Source of the DNA: Arcobacter sp. FWKO B
Lineage (GTDB): Bacteria; Campylobacterota; Campylobacteria; Campylobacterales; Arcobacteraceae
Reading direction: 5' to 3'
Assembly (NCBI RefSeq): GCF_014844135.1
Contig: NZ_CP041403.1
Location: 2,108,001-2,172,000, forward strand
Length of the DNA: 64,000 nt
The position numbers and the translations under genes are program-made. This document shows, in pieces, positions 32,477-42,756 of this stretch; positions within the stretch are counted from its first letter, which is position 1; each line of letters opens with the position of its first letter. The notes beneath the pieces were generated by a model. It saw nothing but the letters and a program-made list of their open reading frames with translations, ran no database searches and was not told the origin of the DNA.

Positions 32477-33343
32477 TTATTTTTTTATATCAATTTTTTT
32501 TGTAATGTATATAAAAACAGATAAAGATACTATTATCACACCAACACCTATTATTAGATAAAGAGCATTAATCATTTGGCTATAATCATTTATAGCAATT
32601 TTAAATACCACAAGTAATGATTCTATTAAAAGAGCTATTATTATGGTAATCATAAATTTTGTTAAAACCTTATATTCAGATTTGTCTGTACTTGAGTAAC
32701 TTTTAAAAAGTACTTCTTGTTCTAATAAAGTTTTAGCAAGGTCAAATATCGCAAGTCCAAGAGTTAGAGCAACTATAGGTTTGAAGATATGCTCAATAGA
32801 TATTTGATGATGTATAAATGAGTTTATAAAATCATACAATGAGTAAAATATTGTAAAAAGAGCAAGAACAATCATAAGTGTACTTACTACCATATAAAAC
32901 GATTTATTTAGAAAGTTAAAACCATGATTTATTTCCAAAAATCCAAGTCTTTTTAGTAAGCTTGTAAGGTTGAAATCTAAAAAACAAAAGGAATCTTCAA
33001 GTTTGACTATTGCTGTGAGACAAGTTTGACCTGTAGCACTACTGACATAAGGCTTTGTAAATGCTATTATGTCGTTGTCAAATTCTACTTTATCTATAAG
33101 GTATCTTCTGTTTCTTCCCATTACTTTTGTAGAAACTTTATCTTTATATATATTTGATGATGTTTGATTGTAAGTTGATTTATCCGCAAAATATATAAGC
33201 TCCAAAGATGGAAAAACTTTAAATAAATGGGCATAATTATCAGTACTTTTTGATTTGATATCACCAATATTACTCATACTTTCTTTTATAAAGTTTTCAA
33301 TATCTGATTTGTTTTTGTTGAATATTTCAATAAGCTCTTGCAT
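32477..33343 (-). CDS. Membrane protein with N-terminal sensor (PDC/Cache-like) domain
   Basis: 288 residues. Residues 1-135 resemble a small ligand-binding Cache/PAS-like domain (FPSLELIYFADKSTYNQTSSN, then NRRYLIDKV, IAFTKPYVSSATGQTCLTAIV), a pattern common in sensor proteins. Four transmembrane helices follow (about 150-175, 190-210, 230-250, 258-280), and no signalling output domain is visible. There is no N-terminal signal helix, so the sensor domain should be cytoplasmic. Function unknown; a membrane sensor or partner of a transporter is possible. Confidence 0.55.
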   Translation of the reverse strand: MQELIEIFNKNKSDIENFIKESMSNIGDIKSKSTDNYAHLFKVFPSLELIYFADKSTYNQTSSNIYKDKVSTKVMGRNRRYLIDKVEFDNDIIAFTKPYVSSATGQTCLTAIVKLEDSFCFLDFNLTSLLKRLGFLEINHGFNFLNKSFYMVVSTLMIVLALFTIFYSLYDFINSFIHHQISIEHIFKPIVALTLGLAIFDLAKTLLEQEVLFKSYSSTDKSEYKVLTKFMITIIIALLIESLLVVFKIAINDYSQMINALYLIIGVGVIIVSLSVFIYITKKIDIKK

Positions 33344-33438
33344 ACAATCCCCTAATAATTGATTTGGATAATTGTATCAAAAGTTAAACATATAATAATA
33401 AAAAATATGGTTAGTTTTTATCCATATTTTACAATATT

Positions 33439-33948
33439 TTATTTTGTAGTCAATTGAACTAACATTTTTTTTAGTATTTTTTCCATGTCTGTTTTTTCAT
33501 TATTTTCAAGTTCTGCAAATAATGACATATGCATACTTGCTATATCATCAAAAGCCTCTATAGCTAGCTTTGTACCTTCTGGGGTAAGAACTACATACAT
33601 ACTTCTTTTATCTTCTTTGGAAGGTATTCTTTTTATAAGGTTTTTAGATTCTAGTTTCTTAAGTAGTTTTGTCATACCACCAGATGAAAAAATCATATTT
33701 TCATATAGTTCTGTAGGAGTTAATTGTTTATTTAGGCATAATAATGACATCAAAACATCAAATTCTGATGTTGTCATACTATATTTTGTATTAAAAAGCT
33801 TTTCTTTTGCTTCTGTAATAAGTTTGTTTACAAGCATCAGTGGTAGTCCAATGTCTACAACTGTTTTGTATTTTTCATAGTGTTGTGGTAGTACAGTTTG
33901 AAGAAATTTATGTTTATCTTCAATAAAGCTTAAAATGTCATTAGTCAT
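33439..33948 (-). CDS. MarR-family transcriptional regulator
   Basis: 169 residues. Winged helix region FDVLMSLLCLNKQLTPTELYENMIFSSGGMTKLLKKLESKNLIKRIPSKEDKRS, with the DKRS wing turn typical of MarR. Divergent from the RND efflux operon across a 139-base spacer that contains several inverted repeats, so it probably represses the pump and responds to a toxic ligand. In C. jejuni the related CmeABC pump has a TetR regulator instead. Confidence 0.88.
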   Translation of the reverse strand: MTNDILSFIEDKHKFLQTVLPQHYEKYKTVVDIGLPLMLVNKLITEAKEKLFNTKYSMTTSEFDVLMSLLCLNKQLTPTELYENMIFSSGGMTKLLKKLESKNLIKRIPSKEDKRSMYVVLTPEGTKLAIEAFDDIASMHMSLFAELENNEKTDMEKILKKMLVQLTTK

Positions 33949-33993
33949 TTCTTCCCTTGAAATCTAAAATATTTAATCGTATTTTATAATTTT

Positions 33994-34052
33994 AAACTTA
34001 AACAACACTTTTATTTATCTTCCTAGAAAGATAAATTAAGTTTAATAGTGTT
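33994..34052. promoter_or_regulatory. Inverted repeats in the MarR/RND divergent spacer
   Basis: Central TTTATCTT-N6-AAGATAAA (34014-34035). Also AAACTTAA (33994-34001) with TTAAGTTT (34036-34043), and AACACT (34004-34009) with AGTGTT (34047-34052). The symmetrical central site is a good candidate MarR operator. Confidence 0.5.
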
Positions 34053-34087
34053 ATTATTACACAATCAAAATCTCTCAAGGAGCAAAA

Positions 34088-35164
34088 ATGAAGTTGCAAA
34101 ATAATAGGTATGTACAGATATTATTTATAGGTACATTAGTATTTGGATTATATGGGTGTGACAATAAGTCAAACACTCAAGGTGCAAATCATGCACAAGA
34201 AATGCCACCATTGCCAGTTAAAGCTATTAAAGTGGAATTTAAAGATATAGAACTTGATAAAAGTTATCCAGCTTTAATAAAGCCTTATGAAGAAGCTCAA
34301 ATTATAGCTAGGGTACAAGGTGTACTGGAAAAACAACATTTTGTTGAAGGTAGCTATGTTAAAAAGGGAGAACTATTATATACAATAGAACACGATGTTT
34401 ATCAAGCAAAGTTAGATGTTGCAAATGCAAATTTCAATAAAGCTTTAAGTGATTATGAAAGAGCTAAAAAACTTTATGCTACAAAATCAATAAGTGACAA
34501 AGAGTATGAAACATTTGTTGCTTCTTATGAAAATACAAAAGCAAATCTAAAATTAGCTCAGATTGAGTATGATTATGCTACTATAAAAGCTCCTATTAGT
34601 GGTGTAGTTGGTATCAAATCACATGATATTGGGAATTTTGTAGCTACCAATACAAAACTAACAACGATCACTTCAACAAATCCTATACATTTGGAATTTT
34701 CAATACCAAAAAGTGATGCAAATAGATTTTTATCTCAATTTAAAGATTCATCAACAAATATTAAATTAGTAGATTCTACTAATAAAGAATCAGTTCACAA
34801 TGGATTAATTGATTATATTGCACCTCAAATTGATATAAATACAAATACCCTTTCTTTGCGTGCAAAGTTTGAAAACAAATCACAAGAGTATATAATAGGT
34901 GATTTTGTAAAAGTGAGTGTAAAGGGACTGAAAATAAATAATGCTATAACAATTCCAGAAGAAGCTATATTCCAAACACAAAATGGAGCAATTGTATATG
35001 TAGTGGATGATGGCATGGCAAAACCAAGACCTGTAATACTAGATATATTGACATCTGAAGGTATGGTGTTAAAAGGTGGATTAAACGATGGTGATATGGT
35101 TATAATAAACAATATTGCCAAAGTTAGACCAAATTCAAAAGTAAAAATAATGGATGGAAATTAA
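34088..35164 (+). CDS. RND efflux periplasmic adaptor (membrane fusion) lipoprotein
   Basis: 358 residues. Lipoprotein signal with lipobox LYGCDNK. AQIIARVQGVLEKQHFVEGSYVKKGELLYTIE is the lipoyl half-motif; a coiled-coil hairpin (about 95-165) and the second half IKAPISGVVGIKSHDIGNFV follow. Links the inner-membrane pump to the outer-membrane channel, like CmeA/AcrA. ATG after CAAGGAGC. Its 3' end overlaps the pump gene by 11 bases. Confidence 0.93.
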   Translation: MKLQNNRYVQILFIGTLVFGLYGCDNKSNTQGANHAQEMPPLPVKAIKVEFKDIELDKSYPALIKPYEEAQIIARVQGVLEKQHFVEGSYVKKGELLYTIEHDVYQAKLDVANANFNKALSDYERAKKLYATKSISDKEYETFVASYENTKANLKLAQIEYDYATIKAPISGVVGIKSHDIGNFVATNTKLTTITSTNPIHLEFSIPKSDANRFLSQFKDSSTNIKLVDSTNKESVHNGLIDYIAPQIDINTNTLSLRAKFENKSQEYIIGDFVKVSVKGLKINNAITIPEEAIFQTQNGAIVYVVDDGMAKPRPVILDILTSEGMVLKGGLNDGDMVIINNIAKVRPNSKVKIMDGN

Positions 35165-38100
35165 GATGTTTTCAGCTTTTTTTATAAAAAATCCTGTATT
35201 TTCAGCAGTAGTATCTATCATAATATTACTTGCTGGAATTGCTTCAATGGTAAATTTACCAATTGAGCAATACCCAAGGGTTGTACCTCCTCAAGTTGTA
35301 GTTTCTGCTGTTTATCCAGGAGCTAGTGCTGAGACACTATCAAAAACAGTTGCAGCACCACTAGAAGAGCAAATAAATGGTGCAAAAAATATGATTTATA
35401 TGAACTCTAGTGCTGATGATAGTGGTAAGGTAAGTATAAATGTATTTTTTGAGGTTGGAACCAATGCTGATGATGCAAAAATAGATGTAAACAACAGAGT
35501 CCAAGCTGCAATTTCAAGGCTCCCTGAAGCTGTACAAAGACAAGGAGTGAGGGTATATGAGATATCTCCAAGTATGCTTTTGGTTTCTGTTTTATATTCT
35601 CCAAATAATACCTATGATACTACATATTTATCAAACTATGCACTTATAAATATTGCTGATGAGATAAAAAGAGTTTCTGGAGTAGGGGACGCTGTAATAT
35701 TTGGGGCAAAAGATTACTCTATTAGAGTATGGATAGATCCACAAAAACTCTCTTCATATTCTTTGACTCCTCAAGACATCATAAGTGCAGTAAAAGACCA
35801 AAATGAACAATACGCTGCTGGTAAATTTGGAGCTGAACCTATAAATGATAAACAAATGTTTACTTATACTATTCTTGCACAAGATAGGATGAGTTCACCT
35901 GATGAGTTTGGAGATATAGTAATAAGTTCAAAAAAAGATGGCGGAACACTTAGGCTAAAAGATGTGGCAACTGTGGAGCTTGGCTCAAATAGCTATAATC
36001 TTATCACAAAACTAGACAAAGCTCCAGCTATCCCTGTGGCAGTATTTTTACAAACTGGTGCAAATGCACTTGAAACTGCTGATGGTGTAAAAAAAGTACT
36101 TGAAAATATGTCAAAAAGTTTTCCAAATGATGTATCTTATGAAATACCTTACGATACTACAGACTTTGTAAAAATATCTATCAAAGAGGTTGTTTATACA
36201 TTCATTGAAGCAATTATTTTGGTAATTGGTGTAATTTATCTATTTTTACAAAACTGGAGAGCTACTCTTATACCTATCATTGCAGTTCCAGTTTCTATCA
36301 TTGGTGCATTTGCAGGGATGTATTTCCTTGGATTTAGTATCAATCTTTTGACACTTTTTGGGCTAGTACTTGCGATTGGTATAGTTGTTGATGATGCTAT
36401 TATTGTAATAGAAAATGTTGAAAGACATATGAGTGAGGGGATGAGTCCAAAAGATGCAACTTTTCAAGCTATGAAAGAAGTATCTAGTGCATTGATTGCT
36501 ATTGTACTTGTACTTTGTGCTGTATTTATACCTGTTGCATTTTTGGGTGGATTAACTGGTGAGATGTATAAACAATTTGCTATTACTATTGCAATATCTG
36601 TTGCAATATCAGGTTTTGTGGCACTTACTTTGACACCATCACTTTGTGCAACTATTCTAAAACCAGTTCACAAAGAACCAACAGGATTTTTCAAGTGGTT
36701 TAATAGTATTTTCCAAAAAGCTACAAATGGATATACCACAATTGTGAAAAAATCTATAAAATATAGTTTGGTTAGTGCATTATTGTTTGGAGTTTTGATA
36801 TATGCTTCATATGATATGCTTAAAATGATGAAAACTGGACTAGTTCCAGCAGAAGATCAAGGAACTATTTTTGTATTTAGTTACAATCCTCCAGCAGCTT
36901 CATTAAATAGGACAGAAGCTTTGACAGATGCTATACATGATCATATAGCACAAAACCCAAATGTAAAACATATTGTATCTTTTACAGGGCTTGATTTTAT
37001 GACATTTGCAGAAAAAACAAATGCAGCAGCAACTATAGTCAAGCTAAATCATTGGAATGAGCGAAAAGATAGCTCATCTCACGCAGGAATAATAGCAGGA
37101 AGTTTGAGCAAAGAACTTATGGGGATACCTTATGGGTTTTCTATCCCTGTACTTCCTCCTCCAATACAAGGTATGGGGCTTGCAGGTGGATTTGATATGT
37201 ATGTACAAAATAGATCTGGTGGAAACACTCAAGAACTAAACGGCTATGTACAACAAATAATCCAAAAAGCAAACCAAAGAGGCGATTTGATGGGTGTAAG
37301 AACTACACTTAATACAATGGTACCTCAATACAAAGTAAATGTAAATATAGAAGAAGCAAAATCAAAAGATGTAAAAGTGGCTGATATTTACAATACCCTA
37401 AGTGCAACGCTAGGAAACTATTATATAAATGACTTCAACCTTTATGGAAGAACATACAAAGTAAATATTGGAGCTAATAGTGAAAATAGGGCGACTCCAG
37501 AAGATTTAAATAATATTTTTGTACGAAATACAAAAGGCAATCTTATCCCAATAGGATCTCTTGTAACCTTTGAAAAAACTGTAGGAGCTGATTTGATAGA
37601 AAGATTTAACCTCTTTCCATCAGCTAAGATTTCAGGACAACCAGCTCTTGGATATAGTTCTGGTGATGCTTTAAAAGCTATAGAAGAAGTTGCAAATGAA
37701 GTATTACCTGATGGTTATACTATAAGCTGGGTCGGAACTGCTTACCAAGAAAAACAAGTTGCAAGTGATAGTTTGTATGCGTTTTTGTTTGGTATAGTTT
37801 TACTTTATCTAATACTAGCTGCTCAGTATGAAAAATGGTTGATGCCAGTTGCTGTACTTATGGCTGTACCGTTTGCAATATTTGGTGCAATTGTAGCTAC
37901 ACTTTTAAGAGGACTTGAAAATGATATATATTTTCAAATAGGGCTTTTGGTTCTTGCTGGACTTGCTGCAAAAAATGCTATTTTGATAGTTGAATTTGCA
38001 ATGCAAAGGGTAAGAGATGGACTTAGTGCATATGACGCAGTAATAGATGCTGCAAAAATAAGACTTAGACCTATTATTATGACTTCTTTGGCATTTACTT

Positions 38101-38273
38101 TGGGTGTTGTTCCTCTTGCTATAAGTAGTGGTGCAGGAGCTGCAAGCCGTCATGCAATAGGTACAGGGGTAATTGGTGGTATGCTTGCTGCTACATTTTT
38201 GGCAATAGTGTTTATTCCATTATTTTATATTTGGGTTGCTAAATTGACTTCAAAAAAAGGGGAGATCCAATGA
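35154..38273 (+). CDS. RND multidrug efflux inner-membrane transporter (HAE-1 type)
   Basis: 1039 residues, normal for AcrB/CmeB. Opens FFIKNPVFSAVVSIIILLAG; GIVVDDAIIVIENVERHM in TM4 carries the two proton-relay Asp residues, and LAGLAAKNAILIVEFA in TM10 the Lys. Drug/proton antiport from periplasm or membrane to the outer channel. The start could be ATG at 35154 or the ATG at 35166 (MFSAFFIKNP), which better fits the family and avoids the overlap. Overlaps the outer-membrane gene by four bases. Confidence 0.95.
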   Translation: MEIKMFSAFFIKNPVFSAVVSIIILLAGIASMVNLPIEQYPRVVPPQVVVSAVYPGASAETLSKTVAAPLEEQINGAKNMIYMNSSADDSGKVSINVFFEVGTNADDAKIDVNNRVQAAISRLPEAVQRQGVRVYEISPSMLLVSVLYSPNNTYDTTYLSNYALINIADEIKRVSGVGDAVIFGAKDYSIRVWIDPQKLSSYSLTPQDIISAVKDQNEQYAAGKFGAEPINDKQMFTYTILAQDRMSSPDEFGDIVISSKKDGGTLRLKDVATVELGSNSYNLITKLDKAPAIPVAVFLQTGANALETADGVKKVLENMSKSFPNDVSYEIPYDTTDFVKISIKEVVYTFIEAIILVIGVIYLFLQNWRATLIPIIAVPVSIIGAFAGMYFLGFSINLLTLFGLVLAIGIVVDDAIIVIENVERHMSEGMSPKDATFQAMKEVSSALIAIVLVLCAVFIPVAFLGGLTGEMYKQFAITIAISVAISGFVALTLTPSLCATILKPVHKEPTGFFKWFNSIFQKATNGYTTIVKKSIKYSLVSALLFGVLIYASYDMLKMMKTGLVPAEDQGTIFVFSYNPPAASLNRTEALTDAIHDHIAQNPNVKHIVSFTGLDFMTFAEKTNAAATIVKLNHWNERKDSSSHAGIIAGSLSKELMGIPYGFSIPVLPPPIQGMGLAGGFDMYVQNRSGGNTQELNGYVQQIIQKANQRGDLMGVRTTLNTMVPQYKVNVNIEEAKSKDVKVADIYNTLSATLGNYYINDFNLYGRTYKVNIGANSENRATPEDLNNIFVRNTKGNLIPIGSLVTFEKTVGADLIERFNLFPSAKISGQPALGYSSGDALKAIEEVANEVLPDGYTISWVGTAYQEKQVASDSLYAFLFGIVLLYLILAAQYEKWLMPVAVLMAVPFAIFGAIVATLLRGLENDIYFQIGLLVLAGLAAKNAILIVEFAMQRVRDGLSAYDAVIDAAKIRLRPIIMTSLAFTLGVVPLAISSGAGAASRHAIGTGVIGGMLAATFLAIVFIPLFYIWVAKLTSKKGEIQ

Positions 38274-39691
38274 AAAAACATATAATTTTAGTAAGTAGTT
38301 TGGTGTTTTTTAGTGGATGCTCTTTACTCAAACAAGATCCAAATATACCAAATATAAATATGCCTATAACTCAAGAGCAAAGTAGTGAAGAAAAAGCAAT
38401 GCTAAATGACAAATGGTGGGAAAATTTCAATGATACTGAGTTAAATTCTTTTGTTGAATATTCACTAAAAAATAATAGTGATTTACAAATTGCGATACTT
38501 AAAGTTCAAAAGTTTAGAGAGTTTTTAAATATTAAAAAAAGTGATCAGTTTCCAACTATTGATGCTACAGCTGGGGCAGTTCATAAAAGAACAAGTCATT
38601 ATACGCCACCATCAAATCAAGGCTCTACATATGAAAGTTATGATTTAGGATTAAAAGCTTCATTTGAGATAGATTTGTTTGGAAAGTTAAGTAATGCAAA
38701 AAAAGGTGCATTTGAAGATATGTTGCAACAACATTATATAAAAGAGATGATTCGTCAAAGAATTATAAGTGATAGTGTAGTTGCATATTATGGACTACAA
38801 ACCAATCACTCTTTATATGATATTGCAAAAGCTCAATATTTAGATCAGCTAGAACGATACAATCACACACAACATAGATATGAAAATGGAATGGTAGAAA
38901 AAAGTGTTTTATTACAAGAAGAATCTCTTTTACAAATGTATAAAAGTGAGATGTTGTCTTATGGAGAAATATTAAATAACTATAAAACAGCTGTATCAAT
39001 ATTGATAGGAAAAGATACAAAAGAGATTTTTGAATCATCAAATTTAGAACTAAAAATGATAAATTATGATTCAACTAAATTTATTGTACCTATGAGTTTA
39101 CCTTCTGAGATATTACAAAAAAGGGCAGATATAAAGGCATCTGAGGCAAAAGTAAAATCATCGGCATTTTCTGTTAGTGTAGCAAGAAGTGCATATTTCC
39201 CATCGCTATCACTTACTGGGACACTTGGGTATGTAAGTGGAGATTTAGATAGACTTGTAACTTCAAATGCTTCAAACTATTCAATAGGTGGTAATTTACT
39301 TTCTCCTATATTTAACTATGGAAGAATAAGTGCCAATATAGAAAATGCAAAGATTGATCAAAAAATCGCACTTATAGAATACAATGATACTGTGAGAAAA
39401 GCTTTTGGAGATATTAAAGATGCACTAAGTTCATATTCAACAAATAAAGAAAAACTAGTATCATATGAAAAAAGATACTCAGCTATAAAAGAAAAAAGTG
39501 ATATTTACCAAGAACAATATAACGAGGGCTTTATAAGCCATTTGGAGTTTTTGGAAGTGCGAAAAGAGGTATATTCAGTAGCTATGCAAAAAGAATCTTC
39601 AATGTTTGAGACACTTAAATCAGTAGTTAATGTTTATTACAATTTAGGTGGAGGCTTTGATATAAATAAGGATACTATAAATATCCAATAA
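38270..39691 (+). CDS. Outer-membrane efflux lipoprotein (NodT/TolC type)
   Basis: 473 residues. Lipobox FFSGCSLLKQ, then DKWWENFNDTELNSFVEYSLKNNSDLQIA, the standard NodT opening. Two TolC repeats (LGLKASFEIDLFGKL and IGGNLLSPIFNYGRISANIENAK). Forms the exit duct for the preceding adaptor and pump, like CmeC. Starts within the pump gene's stop (ATGA). Confidence 0.93.
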   Translation: MKKHIILVSSLVFFSGCSLLKQDPNIPNINMPITQEQSSEEKAMLNDKWWENFNDTELNSFVEYSLKNNSDLQIAILKVQKFREFLNIKKSDQFPTIDATAGAVHKRTSHYTPPSNQGSTYESYDLGLKASFEIDLFGKLSNAKKGAFEDMLQQHYIKEMIRQRIISDSVVAYYGLQTNHSLYDIAKAQYLDQLERYNHTQHRYENGMVEKSVLLQEESLLQMYKSEMLSYGEILNNYKTAVSILIGKDTKEIFESSNLELKMINYDSTKFIVPMSLPSEILQKRADIKASEAKVKSSAFSVSVARSAYFPSLSLTGTLGYVSGDLDRLVTSNASNYSIGGNLLSPIFNYGRISANIENAKIDQKIALIEYNDTVRKAFGDIKDALSSYSTNKEKLVSYEKRYSAIKEKSDIYQEQYNEGFISHLEFLEVRKEVYSVAMQKESSMFETLKSVVNVYYNLGGGFDINKDTINIQ

Positions 39692-39706
39692 CTAAAGACA
39701 AAAATA

Positions 39707-40858
39707 GTGATAAAGTATAAAAATAATATTCATTTGATAATACTTTTAGCAGTATTATCAGCTATAGCTCCAATGGCTGTAGATACATACATCCCGTCAA
39801 TCCCTACAATGGCTAAAGAGTTTCATGTAGGGATTGAAAAAATTGAACTTACTCTTACCATATTCTTAATTGGATTTGCTATAGGGCAGATATTCGGTGG
39901 TGTAATATCTGATAGAATAGGGAGAAAAAAGAGCTCTATTATAGGATTGTTGGGTTTTGCTTTTTTTAGCTTTATAATTATATTTTCGACTACTTCTTTT
40001 GAGTTATTGTTGTATAGGTTTATTGAAGCATTTTTTGGAGGGCTTATTGTTGTAAATGCAAGTGCTATAGTAAGAGATAAGTTTACTACACAAGAAGCTG
40101 CAAAGGTTTTTTCTCTTATTGGAACAGTTAGAAGTATAGCACCATTAATAGCTCCAGCAATTGGTGCTTTTATAATACACTTTTTTTCTTGGAAAGCTGT
40201 GTTTATATTTTTAACTTTTTATGCTCTTTTGGTTGCTATTTGGGTATATAAGGAACTAAAAGAAACATTTACTTATTCAAATCAAAGTATAGTCCAATCA
40301 TATCAAATGGTACTTACAAATAAAAATGCTATGCAAATTATAGTCGTACTTGCTTTAGGCTTTTCTGGAATGTTTATTATAATAGCAAAATCTCCTTTTA
40401 TTTATATGGAATACTTTGGCATATCTAGTGACTTTTTTCCTTTGTATTTTGGCTTTAGTATTATAGCACTTATGATAATGATTAGTGTTAATTTGCGACT
40501 TTTAAAAAGATACACACCACTGTTTTTAATAAAAATGGCTGTTTTATTTCAGATACTAATTGCTGTTTTATTTTTACTTTTTTCTAATACGATAGGTTTG
40601 TATTTTACATTAGTTTTAATTGCTTCTTATATTAGCTTAAATGGGTTTATATATGGTAATTGTACAGCTTTGGCAATGGAAAGCTTTTCAAAAAATGCTG
40701 GAGTAGCATCTGCTGTTATTGGTGTTGTGCAGTTTGGTCTTGGAGCATTGATTACTAGTATAGTTGTATTTTTTCATACAGAGACATTGGTGCCTATTGC
40801 GTTAAGTTTGGTAGCTATACCACTATTATCATTTTTAGTTGTAAAGCAATACAAATAG
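39707..40858 (+). CDS. MFS drug exporter, Bcr/CflA family
   Basis: 383 residues, 12 predicted transmembrane helices. APMAVDTYIPSIPTMAKEF and GQIFGGVISDRIGRKKS (the MFS loop 2-3 motif) are diagnostic of Bcr/CflA exporters (bicyclomycin/chloramphenicol type). The start is GTG with only a weak ribosome binding site. It follows the outer-membrane gene by 15 bases and is probably part of the same MarR-controlled resistance operon. Its stop lies in a palindrome AAATAGATATCTATTT shared with the convergent cyclase gene. Confidence 0.88.
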   Translation: MIKYKNNIHLIILLAVLSAIAPMAVDTYIPSIPTMAKEFHVGIEKIELTLTIFLIGFAIGQIFGGVISDRIGRKKSSIIGLLGFAFFSFIIIFSTTSFELLLYRFIEAFFGGLIVVNASAIVRDKFTTQEAAKVFSLIGTVRSIAPLIAPAIGAFIIHFFSWKAVFIFLTFYALLVAIWVYKELKETFTYSNQSIVQSYQMVLTNKNAMQIIVVLALGFSGMFIIIAKSPFIYMEYFGISSDFFPLYFGFSIIALMIMISVNLRLLKRYTPLFLIKMAVLFQILIAVLFLLFSNTIGLYFTLVLIASYISLNGFIYGNCTALAMESFSKNAGVASAVIGVVQFGLGALITSIVVFFHTETLVPIALSLVAIPLLSFLVVKQYK

Positions 40859-40862
40859 ATAT

Positions 40863-42635
40863 CTATTTTAACATACTATTATCAAATACGACAGTTTTAT
40901 TTCTACCAGTATTTTTAGCACTATACAATGCTAAATCGACATTTTTCATTACTTGTTCTACAGTCATACCTTGCTTAAATTCAGCTACACCAAAACTTAC
41001 TTTTATGTATCCCACATCATCAAATTTGTGATTTGCAACAAGTTCTCTTAAATTATCAGCAACTATTTTTGCATTTTCAACAGTTGTATTATTTAGAAGT
41101 ATTACAAACTCTTCTCCACCTAGTCTTGCAAATACATCAGCCTTTCTTAAATGAGACTGAATTAAGTCACATATTGAATAAAGCACTTTATCACCAATAT
41201 CATGCCCATATGTGTCATTGATTTTTTTAAAATAATCTATATCAAACATCAAAATAGAAAATGGAGTATCGTATCTATTGCTGATATTTACCTCAGATTC
41301 TAATATTTTCATAAATGAGTATCTATTATTGATTTTTGTTAGGAAATCAATTGTTGCTATTTCTTGAAGTTTATTGTTTGCGCTTTCAAGTTCTTTTGTT
41401 CTTTGTTGCACTTTTGTTTCAAGCTGTTCATTTGCATTTTTTAGTTGTATTGTTTGTGAAAGTATTGTATTTTGATATATTTTAAACTTGTTTGCTATTT
41501 GTCTTGATATAAATACAGAAACTAGTATAGAAACTATTAAAACTAACAAAGAATAAAAATAAATTTGTAACTGCTCTTTTTCATATAATTCGATATGTAC
41601 GCTTTCTTGTTCTTTTATTATATTCTGTAACTCACTTTCATAAAATCCACCTCCAACTATCCAGTTGCTATTTGGTACTTTTTTAATAAATGTTACTTTA
41701 TTTTCACTTTTTGCAGTGATTGGATTTAATATCTTATATTTTGTAAATTCATTTGAATTACTTTGTGCTATTTGTATAAAGTTGCTAATTATTAAATCAC
41801 CATTGTCATCTTTAAAGTCAAGTATATTTGTCCCAACTAAATTAGTAAGTACATCATGTAAAATTAGATTTCCATTAGTATCTATTATAAAAAGATACTT
41901 TGATTTATCTATAGAATTCAAAAAACTAACAACATTTTTTGCTGTGACTTCTGTTTGTTGTTGAGTTGTTTCAAGATATTCTGCTGAACCCATATACCAA
42001 TTAAAATGTCCGAAGTTTTTAACATATGCAAGTTGAGGGTATTGAATATTTGGATTTTTGTTAGGTCTTGTAAAAGTATCCCATAAAAATCCTTGTCCTT
42101 CATCTGAAGTTGCAATTGCAATTTCTTCTTTGATAACATATCTTCCAGAAGCATCTTTAAAATCAATAATACTACTTCCTTCAAGATGTCTTAGATAAGT
42201 TGGTGCCAAATAAAATATACCATTAAAGTCTAATATAAAAACAAAGCTTTCACCCTGATTCCAAATCATTGGTCTTAATGCATCAATGATGATTTTTTGT
42301 ATCTCTTTTTGAGGTTTATGTTTGTTTTCATTATATAAATTGATAGCAATTAAATAGGCATTTTCAACTCTTTCTTTCACCTTTTGACTAAGAATATGTT
42401 TAGTTTTTGAGTTTTCATAGTCTATTAAGTTCACAGCTGTAGTAACTTTAGACTCAATAAGATTTTTTTGTTGTAGTATGTATAGTTCTTTAGTATTGTT
42501 TAGATTTTGAAGGTGTGCATTTTCATAACTATCAAGTGAAATATATGTTATCACGATAGTAAGTAAGGGAATAAATAAAATAGGTCCCAAGATCACAAGT
42601 CTTATAAGTGATGAACCACTATTAAAAAGTTTCAT
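40863..42635 (-). CDS. Diguanylate cyclase with tandem Cache sensor
   Basis: About 590 residues. A transmembrane helix near residue 20, two periplasmic Cache-like units (each ending in motifs such as NWYMGSAEYLE and NWIVGGGFYESEL), a second transmembrane helix (about 355-375), a coiled coil, then GGDEF. Active site GGEEF in FARLGGEEFVILL, and an RxxD inhibition site (RKAD) correctly placed upstream. Makes cyclic di-GMP in response to an external ligand. ATG at 42635 is preferred over the TTG three codons earlier. Confidence 0.9.
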   Translation of the reverse strand: MKLFNSGSSLIRLVILGPILFIPLLTIVITYISLDSYENAHLQNLNNTKELYILQQKNLIESKVTTAVNLIDYENSKTKHILSQKVKERVENAYLIAINLYNENKHKPQKEIQKIIIDALRPMIWNQGESFVFILDFNGIFYLAPTYLRHLEGSSIIDFKDASGRYVIKEEIAIATSDEGQGFLWDTFTRPNKNPNIQYPQLAYVKNFGHFNWYMGSAEYLETTQQQTEVTAKNVVSFLNSIDKSKYLFIIDTNGNLILHDVLTNLVGTNILDFKDDNGDLIISNFIQIAQSNSNEFTKYKILNPITAKSENKVTFIKKVPNSNWIVGGGFYESELQNIIKEQESVHIELYEKEQLQIYFYSLLVLIVSILVSVFISRQIANKFKIYQNTILSQTIQLKNANEQLETKVQQRTKELESANNKLQEIATIDFLTKINNRYSFMKILESEVNISNRYDTPFSILMFDIDYFKKINDTYGHDIGDKVLYSICDLIQSHLRKADVFARLGGEEFVILLNNTTVENAKIVADNLRELVANHKFDDVGYIKVSFGVAEFKQGMTVEQVMKNVDLALYSAKNTGRNKTVVFDNSMLK

Positions 42636-42756
42636 TATTACCAACTTAACTTAAATTTTTTAACACATTCATTATATACTTAAAAATTTAAGAAAAGACT
42701 TAATTTTATATATACTTTTATGAAAAATAATCTAGTAGATGTTGTTTATTGATACT

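Noticed and set aside
40853-40868. Palindrome AAATAGATATCTATTT as an operator
   Set aside because: It contains the two convergent stop codons at the 3' ends of both genes; a chance or weak terminator element is more likely than a regulator site.
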